Source: Phytopseudomonas dryadis (GTDB taxonomy: Bacteria > Pseudomonadota > Gammaproteobacteria > Pseudomonadales > Pseudomonadaceae). Taken from it: 64,000 nt of DNA. Positions within the stretch are counted from its first letter, which is position 1. Each line of letters opens with the position of its first letter. A program made the translations under genes and the position numbers. Under the pieces are notes generated by a model. It was given only the letters and a program-made list of their open reading frames with translations. It searched no databases and was not told where the DNA came from. The stretch is from assembly GCF_004327355.1 (NCBI RefSeq), contig NZ_QJUM01000025.1:1-64000 (forward strand), read 5' to 3'. Shown here piece after piece: positions 1 to 6,585 of the stretch.

Positions 1-65
1 TCCGGGGAAAGCAGATCTTTGATCAAATCCCATGCTGCGTCTGGGAGTTCGTAGCGCCTTGCCAT
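1..65 (-). mobile_element. IS5-family transposase, N-terminal fragment cut by window edge
   Basis: Read leftwards from the ATG at 63-65, the frame begins MARRYELPDAAWDLIKDLLS and runs off the window. This opening is typical of IS5-family DDE transposases, whose N-terminal domain starts with an R-x-E-L-x-D-x-x-W motif. Only 21 codons are visible, so intactness cannot be judged. The insertion-sequence end should lie somewhere in 66-234, but I could not identify an inverted repeat with confidence. The IS sits about 170 bp beyond the 3' end of the XRE regulator gene. Confidence 0.6.
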
Positions 66-234
66 GTGGGCCTCCAGCCAATCATGGCGGCTATTCTACT
101 CATATCGACTTTTCGTACAGAACCTAGCGCCGCTCGATCAGGCTCGCCAGCGGCTGCTACGTGACGCTCGACGACGGCATGGATTCAGCCCGATGCCGTG
201 GCGGTCGGTGCTCGAACAGCGGCTGGGCAGCAGC

Positions 235-1122
235 TTACCGCGGTGGCGGGGTATCTTGGGAGATTGGGCGGCCGGTGGGCTTGGCATCTGATGTGGCAAC
301 GATGCCATCCTGGTATTCGCAAGCATCGTTTGGGGCAGCGAAGTACACCACCATTTTCAGATGCCTGTGCTCATCGACCAGCAGCGTCTCATGCTGGAAG
401 TCCATACGCACGCCATCGGCATTTTCGACCGAGCCGATGCCGTGCCGGGCGATTTCTCCATTCGTCGTTTGCCAGCCCTGCCTGAAACTGGGCGAGAGCC
501 GCCGCAAATCCTCGACCAGGGCCAGCATGGCCGGGTCATCCGGCGCCACGGCGAAGTCATGGCGAAACTGCGCCAGCAGCTTGGGCGCATCGTCGTGCCA
601 GGCGGGCAGTCGCCGCCGCATGTCGGGGTCGGAGAACATCATGCGCAAGAGGTTGCGCGCATCGCGGTCGCGCTGGCTGAAAGCGAACAGCGCGTCGGCC
701 GCCGCGTTCCACGCCACCACGTCCCAGCGCAGGTTGAGCACATAGGCCGGCCTTGCCGTCAAATCGTCCAGCAACCGCTGGATCAGCGGCGTGACCGATG
801 CCAGGTGGTGGGCCTCGGGTGGCGGCGGTCGCTTGTGGGCGAGCAGGAACAGGTGGCTGCACTCGGCATCGTCCAGCCTGAGCGCGTAGGCCAGGCTCAA
901 CAGGAATTTCTCCGAGACCTGGATGTCGCGCCCTTGCTCGAACCAGGTGTACCAGGTCAGGCCGACGCCGGCCAGCGCGGCCACTTCTTCCCGACGCAGG
1001 CCGGGTGTGCGTCGCCGTCCGCTGGAGGGCAGCCCGACGTCGGCGGGCGTCAACTTCTGCCGATGCCTGAGGAGAAACTCGGACAGCTCGTTCTTGGTGC
1101 GGCTGAGGCTTCGCTCGACCAT
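235..1122 (-). CDS. XRE-family regulator with MmyB-like ligand-binding domain
   Basis: Predicted cytosolic DNA-binding repressor of 295 residues. The N-terminal HTH (about residues 8-75) carries the characteristic PGLRREEVAALAGVGLTWYT stretch. The C-terminal part (about 110-270) matches the MmyB-like ligand-binding domain of actinobacterial and Pseudomonas XRE regulators, with the conserved NLRWDVVAWNAAADALF segment. The last 20 or so residues (PISQDTPPPR end) look unconserved and lie near the insertion sequence, so the tail may be altered. It is divergent from the MFS carrier at 1228, with a palindrome between them, which suggests that it controls that carrier (inference). The ligand is unknown. 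Confidence 0.88.
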   Translation of the reverse strand: MVERSLSRTKNELSEFLLRHRQKLTPADVGLPSSGRRRTPGLRREEVAALAGVGLTWYTWFEQGRDIQVSEKFLLSLAYALRLDDAECSHLFLLAHKRPPPPEAHHLASVTPLIQRLLDDLTARPAYVLNLRWDVVAWNAAADALFAFSQRDRDARNLLRMMFSDPDMRRRLPAWHDDAPKLLAQFRHDFAVAPDDPAMLALVEDLRRLSPSFRQGWQTTNGEIARHGIGSVENADGVRMDFQHETLLVDEHRHLKMVVYFAAPNDACEYQDGIVATSDAKPTGRPISQDTPPPR

Positions 1123-1147
1123 GGCTATTGCCCTTGGTAATAGGATA

Positions 1148-1164
1148 ATTACTTAAATTGTAAT
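1148..1164. promoter_or_regulatory. Candidate operator in XRE/MFS divergent promoter
   Basis: A 5-bp inverted repeat, ATTAC-N7-GTAAT, sits in the centre of the 105-bp AT-rich gap between the two divergent genes. The position suits a binding site for the XRE regulator acting on both promoters. This is inference from symmetry and location only. Confidence 0.4.
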
Positions 1165-1227
1165 GTGATGATATTGCCCTGAGGATGTGCTCTCCGCAAC
1201 CGATCCGAACACATCCGGAGGCCCATC

Positions 1228-2778
1228 TTGACAGCCCATGGCGATCCATTCCCGTGCCTGGAAAGACCTGACCAGACAAACTCTCCCTACCGCCGGGCTG
1301 CCGGGCCGCGTGAATGGATCGGGCTGGCGTTGCTGGCGCTGCCTACGCTGCTGATTGGGCTGGAAGTCACCCTGCTGCACCTGGTCTTGCCGGTTCTGCT
1401 GGTGGACTTGCGCCCAACCAGCGTGCAGGCGCTGTGGATCGTCGATATCTACGGTTTCATGATCGCCGGCTTGCTCGTCACCATGGGCACCTTGGGCGAC
1501 CGCATCGGTCGGCGCAGACTGATGATGATCGGTGCCGCCGGCTTTGCGATTGCCTCCATGATCGCTGCCTTCTCGACCAGTGCGAACATGCTGATCGCGG
1601 CGCGTGCGGCACTGGGCGTGGCGGGTGCGACCTTGATGCCTTCGACCCTGGCGCTGATCAGCAACCTGTTTCTCCAGCCCCGGCAGCGCGCCCTGGCCAT
1701 CGGGGTGTGGACCACCATGCTGGCACTGGGCATGGCCGCCGGTCCGGTGGTCGGCGGCGCACTGCTGGTGCATTACTGGTGGGGCGCGGCGTTTCTCATC
1801 GCGGTGCCTATCGTCGCCTTGCTGCTGGTGGCCGCGCCCATTCTGCTGCCGGAGTACCGCGCCCCGCAGCAGGGCCGGCTGGACATGCCGAGTGTCGTGC
1901 TGTCGCTGGCGGCCTTGCTGCCGATCATCTACGGCATCAAGCAGTTCGCCAAGGATGGACCCGGCGCTGTGGCGCTGCTCGCCATCGTCGCCGGGGTCGC
2001 GCTCATGGCCTTGTTCGTTCGGCGGCAACGCCGGCTGGCCAGCCCCCTGATCGACCTCGAGCTGTTCGCCAGCCGCACATTCAGCGTTGCCCTGGGTGTA
2101 CTTCTGGTCGCGCTCGTCAGTGTGGGGGGCACACTGTTGCTGGTCACCCAGTACCTGCAACTGGTCGCTGGATTGTCGCCGCTGACAGCCGGGCTATGGC
2201 TGATGCCGCCAGCCCTGGCCATGCTGGCGGCCGGCATCGGTGCCCCTCTGCTGGCCCGGCGCATGCGGCCCGCAAATGTGATCGGTCTGGCGCTGGCACT
2301 GTCCAGCGTCGGCTACCTGATGCTGGCGCAGCTCGATGCTGCCGCCGAGGGGATTGCCTGGGTGGTCGCGTCCTTTTCGCTGGTGTACCTCGGCCTGGGC
2401 ACGCTCGCCGCGTTGGGTACGGATCTGGTCGTGAGTGCCGCGCCCGCCGAGAAGGCCGGATCGGCCTCGGCCCTGTCGGAGATGGTTCAGGAACTGGGGC
2501 TGGCGGTCGGCATCGCCACCCTCGGTAGTCTGGCCGGCACGGTCTACCGCTTGCGCATGACCGCCCAATGGCCAGGCGGGCTGCCTCCCGACGTTCGCGA
2601 CGCGGTAGCGGACAGCCTGGCGGGAGCCGTGTCGGTGGCACACGCATTACCGGCCGGTTTGCTGGAGCAGGCGCAAGCCGCTTTCGTCGCGGGATTGAGC
2701 ATGGCGGCGGCCGTCTGTGCCATCGCAATCGCACTGCTCGTGCCGCTGGCAGCCGCGATGCTGCGACAGGCCCGGTGA
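1228..2778 (+). CDS. MFS drug efflux transporter, DHA2 (EmrB/QacA/SmvA-like) family
   Basis: Inner-membrane proton antiporter of 516 residues, the usual length for the 14-TM DHA2 family. The signature loop between TM2 and TM3 is visible as GTLGDRIGRRRLMMIGA, followed by the helix containing the DHA motif C-like LMPSTLALISNLF and GPVVGGAL. The start is taken as TTG at 1228, because a CCGGAGG ribosome-binding site lies about 8 bases upstream; the nearest in-frame ATG is further in. Overall resemblance is to the SmvA/QacA group, which exports quaternary ammonium compounds and cationic biocides, but the substrate cannot be read from sequence. It is divergent from an MmyB-type regulator that probably controls it. 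Confidence 0.88.
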   Translation: MTAHGDPFPCLERPDQTNSPYRRAAGPREWIGLALLALPTLLIGLEVTLLHLVLPVLLVDLRPTSVQALWIVDIYGFMIAGLLVTMGTLGDRIGRRRLMMIGAAGFAIASMIAAFSTSANMLIAARAALGVAGATLMPSTLALISNLFLQPRQRALAIGVWTTMLALGMAAGPVVGGALLVHYWWGAAFLIAVPIVALLLVAAPILLPEYRAPQQGRLDMPSVVLSLAALLPIIYGIKQFAKDGPGAVALLAIVAGVALMALFVRRQRRLASPLIDLELFASRTFSVALGVLLVALVSVGGTLLLVTQYLQLVAGLSPLTAGLWLMPPALAMLAAGIGAPLLARRMRPANVIGLALALSSVGYLMLAQLDAAAEGIAWVVASFSLVYLGLGTLAALGTDLVVSAAPAEKAGSASALSEMVQELGLAVGIATLGSLAGTVYRLRMTAQWPGGLPPDVRDAVADSLAGAVSVAHALPAGLLEQAQAAFVAGLSMAAAVCAIAIALLVPLAAAMLRQAR

Positions 2779-2843
2779 TACGCTGGTACCACGACTTGCG
2801 CGGCGTCCTGGCCGTCGCCCGGGCACATGGCGCAGAGATAGGA

Positions 2844-2869
2844 TGGCCGGCGGCGGACGCCGCCGGCCA
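2844..2869 (-). terminator. GC-rich hairpin after the amt/small-protein unit
   Basis: A perfect 12-bp inverted repeat (TGGCCGGCGGCG, 2-base centre) lies just beyond the small membrane protein gene and between two converging transcription units. It has no clear U-tract, so it may act as a Rho-dependent boundary or mRNA-stabilising hairpin rather than a classic intrinsic terminator. Confidence 0.45.
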
Positions 2870-2875
2870 GGGGAC

Positions 2876-3055
2876 TTACTTGATCTTGTCCAGCTCTTCG
2901 TCCGGCAGGGCGTAGCTGTGTTTCTCGTGGATCATGGTGGCGATCAGCGCGTAGAGGCTGACAGCGGCGACCAGGAAGCTGATGAACATCAGGACGGTCG
3001 GCTTGTCGGCGAAGGTGAAAACGGCGCTGGCGCCTTCGAAGGTGGTAATGCTCAT
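2876..3055 (-). CDS. Small single-pass membrane protein downstream of amt
   Basis: A 59-residue protein starting MSITTFEGASAVFTFADKPT, with one strongly hydrophobic segment at about residues 21-41 and a charged C-terminus (DEELDKIK). The start ATG is preceded by a GGAGCATCGCC-type leader with a good Shine-Dalgarno sequence. It lies 50 bases after the ammonium transporter stop on the same strand, separated by a perfect GC hairpin, so it is probably co-transcribed but partly attenuated. Known bacterial small membrane proteins can act as accessory subunits of transporters; a role with Amt is inferred from position alone. I do not recognise a named family. Confidence 0.72.
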   Translation of the reverse strand: MSITTFEGASAVFTFADKPTVLMFISFLVAAVSLYALIATMIHEKHSYALPDEELDKIK

Positions 3056-3075
3056 GGCGATGCTCCTCGTGTAGG

Positions 3076-3097
3076 CCCGCCGCCGTCCGGCGGCGGG
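3076..3097 (-). promoter_or_regulatory. Intercistronic hairpin between amt and the small protein gene
   Basis: A perfect 10-bp inverted repeat (CCCGCCGCCG arm, 2-base loop) sits in the 50-bp gap. It resembles the hairpin at 2844-2869 in its GGCGGCGG core. It probably shields the amt mRNA 3' end or sets the ratio of the two products (inference). Confidence 0.5.
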
Positions 3098-3105
3098 TCA
3101 TGGCC

Positions 3106-4476
3106 TCAGGCCGTTTTGGTTTCGACGATCAGGGTGGTGCGCTCGACGCCGCCGCCCACGCTGGTGCTCTCGCCGTACATGGCGGCCCATTCCGGATAGG
3201 CCTGGGCCGGTACTTCGGTCAGATCGAGGCCGCGTTCCTCGGCATGCGCTGGAACCCGCAGCATGTCGAAGCGCTTGAGGGCGTAGGAGATGGCATAACC
3301 GGGGATGAAGCCCAGTGCCGCCATGACCAGGGCGCCGCCCACTTGGCCGGTAAAGCTGATTTCCGGCATGCCGTTCACGTTCGGATAGCCGGCGAGGAAG
3401 ATGCCGCTGATCACCAGCCCGGCGAAACCGCCGAAGCCGTGTACGGCGAAGGCGCCGACCGCGTCGTCCAGCTTGAACTTGAGCAGCAGGTTGTTGACCA
3501 GCGGCGCCAGGGCCGACACGCCCATGCCGATCAGGTAGGCCAGCCCGGGATGGTAGAGATCCAGGCCCGGCGCCACCGAGATGATTCCGACCAGGCCGCC
3601 GGACATCATCCAGTACGGCTCGCGGGTGGTCAGGTAGGCGCCGATCAGGCCGCCGGCGAAGCCCATCAGGGTGTTGAAGGCGAAGGCCGAGAGGTTGGTC
3701 GGCTGGCCGTAGATGTTGATCCACTGGGCGCCGGCGTTGTAGATGATGCAGCCGCCGAGGAAGCCGAAGAAGCCGACGATGATCAGCATCAGGCCGACCA
3801 CGCTCATCGGCATGCTGTGGCCGACGATGGCGTTGGCGCTGCCGTCCGGGTTGAAGCGGCCGATGCGCGCGCCGAGGTTGATCAGCACGCCCAGGGCGAA
3901 GAAACCGGCGATCATGTGCACCACGCCGGCGGCGCCGACGTCATGGTAGCCCCACTTGACGGTCAGCCAGCCTTCCGGGTGCCAGCCCCAGGCCGCGGCG
4001 AGCAGCCAGAGGAAACCGCCGAGAACGATGGTCATGATGATGAAGGCGCTCATCCGCGCGCGCTCGATGATGGCGCCGGAGAGGATAGAGCCGGTGGTGG
4101 CGGCGAACAGGGCGAAGGCGCCCCAGAAGATGCCGGTGGCATTGTCCTGGATGTTCGGACCCATGGCCTGGCTCCACGGCATGCCCTCGAGGAGGGCGTC
4201 CATGCGCGGTACCAGGCCGTCCGGGAAGGCGTTGTACACCGCCCAGCCGAGGAGGAACACGCTGGGAACGATGAAGCCGAACGCGAGGATGTTCTTCACG
4301 CCCGCGGCCAGGGCGTTCTTCAGGCGCGAGGCACCGATCTCGTAGGACAGGAAGCCCGCGTGAATGCAGATCATCAGGGCGATGCACCACCAGTAGAACA
4401 TTTCCATGTTCAGGGTGTTGGTCATCTCTATCAGAGCCTGCAGCTCCTCCAGAGTGAGTGTCTTCTGCTCTTCCAT
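3106..4476 (-). CDS. amt: Ammonium transporter, Amt/MEP/Rh family
   Basis: Inner-membrane ammonium channel/transporter of 456 residues with about 11 predicted membrane helices. The twin pore histidines expected in Amt proteins are seen in the contexts DVGAAGVVHMIAGFFALG and DDAVGAFAVHGFGG. Unlike E. coli AmtB, it has no cleavable signal peptide and starts with a polar MEEQKTLTLEELQ segment. The ATG at 4474-4476 is preferred because GAGGA is 7 bases upstream; the in-frame TTG before it is too close. No glnK lies next to it. A near-perfect sigma-54 promoter at 4586-4600 implies NtrC-type nitrogen control. A small membrane protein follows on the same strand. Confidence 0.93.
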   Translation of the reverse strand: MEEQKTLTLEELQALIEMTNTLNMEMFYWWCIALMICIHAGFLSYEIGASRLKNALAAGVKNILAFGFIVPSVFLLGWAVYNAFPDGLVPRMDALLEGMPWSQAMGPNIQDNATGIFWGAFALFAATTGSILSGAIIERARMSAFIIMTIVLGGFLWLLAAAWGWHPEGWLTVKWGYHDVGAAGVVHMIAGFFALGVLINLGARIGRFNPDGSANAIVGHSMPMSVVGLMLIIVGFFGFLGGCIIYNAGAQWINIYGQPTNLSAFAFNTLMGFAGGLIGAYLTTREPYWMMSGGLVGIISVAPGLDLYHPGLAYLIGMGVSALAPLVNNLLLKFKLDDAVGAFAVHGFGGFAGLVISGIFLAGYPNVNGMPEISFTGQVGGALVMAALGFIPGYAISYALKRFDMLRVPAHAEERGLDLTEVPAQAYPEWAAMYGESTSVGGGVERTTLIVETKTA

Positions 4477-4585
4477 CAATCAATCCTCGATGCGGTTCAT
4501 TGGAATAGGTAAGTGCTGGCAGATCGAGTCAGGAGGTAAGGCCCCGGTTTTATCTATGGTTATAAAAAGTTCCCTTCAAGAAAAA

Positions 4586-4600
4586 GCAAGGCTTGTGCCA
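4586..4600 (-). promoter_or_regulatory. Sigma-54 (RpoN) promoter for amt
   Basis: On the minus strand the sequence reads TGGCAC-N5-TTGC, followed by TTTT. This matches the -24/-12 consensus with the correct 5-base gap. It lies about 110 bp upstream of the amt start codon. Sigma-54 control of ammonium transporters through NtrC under nitrogen limitation is established in Pseudomonas and enterics. I did not find an unambiguous NtrC site by eye. Confidence 0.8.
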
Positions 4601-4719
4601 GCTCTCTCTTCCCGCTCCAGGGCTATCTGGCCTGCGCCTGTCCGCTGACGCCCCGCCTCGTGGCCGGTGAAAATTGCCCCGTTTTTGCCCGTCGAGCTGG
4701 CGCAGCGCCTGAATTTGGT

Positions 4720-5706
4720 TCAGCCGCGTTGCTGCAACATGGCCTGAATCTGCTGCACCGATTCCTGGGTACGTCGGGCCAGGTTGCGTACCTCGTCGGC
4801 CACCACCGCGAAGCCGCGTCCCTGTTCGCCGGCGCGCGCCGCCTCGATGGCCGCGTTGAGTGCCAGCAGGTTGGTCTGCTCGGCGATGCCCTTGATCACG
4901 CCCGCGACCTGGGCGATCTGCCCGTAGGTGTTGTGGATGCTGGCCTGCTCGCGTTCGCGCAGGGCGGCGGCGGTTTTCTCGTCGCTGATCTCGCGTACCG
5001 CGCCGGTGACGTAGAGCAGCTTGCCGTGGGCATCGCGCAGGCAGCGGCCGCGTTCGCGGAACCAGACTTCGCCACGGGTCTTGTGGCGCATGCGGTACTC
5101 CACGGCGTAGAAACCGTCGCCGTTCTTGTCCACCATCGAGGCGTTGAAGGCCTGCATGACCTGCTTGAGGTCGTCCGGGTTGACCACCTCGAAGTAGCTG
5201 TCCCAGCCGTCCGGGAATTCCGCCTGGCCGTAACCGATCAGTTCGCGGAACTGCTCGGACCAGCGGATCAGGTTCTGCGGGTGATCGGGGTCGCCATTGA
5301 CCACGTTCATCGCCCAGCAGCCCTCGGTCAGGGTGCGCTTGGTCAGTTCCCAGACCTGGCGCTCCTCGTCCCAGTGCGCGCGCTCGGCCGTCAGCGTTTC
5401 GAACTGCTGGCGGCTGGCGTGCAGCTCGTCCTCCAGCAGGGCGCATTGCTGCTCGGCCTGGGCCAGGCGTTGTTGCAGCACGGCGTACTGCTCGGCGCTG
5501 CAGGGTGGCGGCGGCAGCCGCTCGGCATGCTGGCGGATGCGCTGCAACTCGGCCCAGTCGCGCTGCAGCCGCTCCAGGCTGCCGAGCAGTTGCGGCTGGC
5601 GCTGCAGGTGCGGCCGGGTCGCGTCCTGCGGCTGCTCGGCGAGCAGCCGATCGAGCCATTGGTTGAGTTCACTGGCCAGGTTCCTGGTCGCATTGCTGAA
5701 CCACAT
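4720..5706 (-). CDS. Cytosolic PAS-domain methyl-accepting chemotaxis-type protein (short signalling domain)
   Basis: A soluble 328-residue protein without membrane helices. It has an N-terminal region with a coiled coil (about 72-125), one PAS fold (about 130-243, ending in the PAC-like GEVWFRERGRCLRDAHG and VTGAVREISDEKT), then a chemoreceptor hairpin tip at 277-312 containing the hallmark NLLALNAAIEAARAGEQGRG and FAVVADEVRNLARR. The second signalling helix stops about 16 residues after the tip, so the usual methylation region is almost absent. The start ATG at 5704-5706 has GGAGGA about 8 bases upstream. It may signal to a CheA/CheW array without adaptation, or act through another partner (inference). 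The 3' end faces the amt promoter. Confidence 0.85.
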   Translation of the reverse strand: MWFSNATRNLASELNQWLDRLLAEQPQDATRPHLQRQPQLLGSLERLQRDWAELQRIRQHAERLPPPPCSAEQYAVLQQRLAQAEQQCALLEDELHASRQQFETLTAERAHWDEERQVWELTKRTLTEGCWAMNVVNGDPDHPQNLIRWSEQFRELIGYGQAEFPDGWDSYFEVVNPDDLKQVMQAFNASMVDKNGDGFYAVEYRMRHKTRGEVWFRERGRCLRDAHGKLLYVTGAVREISDEKTAAALREREQASIHNTYGQIAQVAGVIKGIAEQTNLLALNAAIEAARAGEQGRGFAVVADEVRNLARRTQESVQQIQAMLQQRG

Positions 5707-5845
5707 CGGCCGATCCTCCCCAGGATGGTAGTGGTGGGTTGCCCTCCGCGATCGGCAACCGCCACCACATTCCCTAGCAATTCTCTTTCCAGAAAACAGC
5801 GGCAAGCCGGAAAAGCAGCGGCAAGCTGCAAGCCACAAGCAAACC

Positions 5846-6547
5846 GTGGGAGCCGCGACCCCGCGGCGAATAGCGGCCATGCCATGGATTCTGCGGAATG
5901 GCCGCCATCGTATCGCGCCGAGGTCGACGCTCTTACACGGTCGGTGGTTTTCCGCGATATCCGTAGGAGCCGCGACCCCGCGGCGAATAGCGGCCATGCC
6001 ATGGATTCTGCGGAATGGCCGCCATCGCATCGCGCCGAGGTCGACGCTCCTACACGGTCGGTGGTTTTCCGCGATCTCCGTGGGAGCCGCGCCCCCGCGG
6101 CGAATAGCGGCCATGCCATGGATTCTGCGGAATGGCCGCCATCGTATCGCGCCGAGGTCGACGCTCCTACGCGGTCGGTGGTTTTCCGCGATCTCCGTGG
6201 GAGCCGCGACCCCGCGGCGAATAGCGGCCATGCCATGGATTTTGCGGAATGGCCGCCATCGCATCGCGCCGAGGTCGACGCTCCTACGCGGTCGGTGGTT
6301 TTCCGCGATCTCCGTGGGAGCCGCGCCCCCGCGGCGAATAGCGGCCATGCCATGGATTTTGCGGAATGGCCGCCATCGCATCGCGCCGAGGTCGACGCTC
6401 CTACGCGGTCGGTGGTTTTCCGCGATCTCCGTGGGAGCCGCGACCCCGCAGCGAATAGCGGCCATGCCATGGATTCTGCGGAATGGCCGCCATCGCATCG
6501 CGCCGGGGTCGACGCTCCTACACGGGTGGCGGTTTGCCGCTCTTGCG
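5846..6547. repeat. Tandem array of six 117-bp REPIN-type units
   Basis: Six near-identical units begin at 5846, 5963, 6080, 6197, 6314 and 6431, each exactly 117 bp apart; the last degenerates near its end. Within a unit, about 91 bp form an imperfect palindrome. Both ends read GTRGGAGC...CGACC.CG and both inner arms end GCGGCCAT, flanking a short core with CCATGGATT. A 26-bp spacer with ACGGTCGGTGG follows. This is the architecture of Pseudomonas REPINs (paired REP sequences) arranged head to tail. Because 117 is a multiple of three, long artefactual reading frames cross the array on both strands. No RAYT transposase is in the window. Confidence 0.85.
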
Positions 6548-6585
6548 TGCGGACGCCTGACTTTTCTTGCAGCTTGAGGCTGTTT

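Noticed and set aside
64..291. Plus-strand open frame at the left edge
   Set aside because: It is antisense to the transposase start and to the regulator 3' end and has no support.
4720..6498. Long open frames running through the 117-bp repeats and fused to the PAS chemoreceptor gene, and similar frames on the opposite strand
   Set aside because: 117 is a multiple of three, so the repeats stay open in several frames. The PAS gene has its own ATG and strong ribosome-binding site at 5706.
5846..6547. Possible CRISPR array
   Set aside because: The repeats are 117 bp, palindromic and contiguous, with a constant spacer; CRISPR repeats are short with unique spacers. No cas gene is present.
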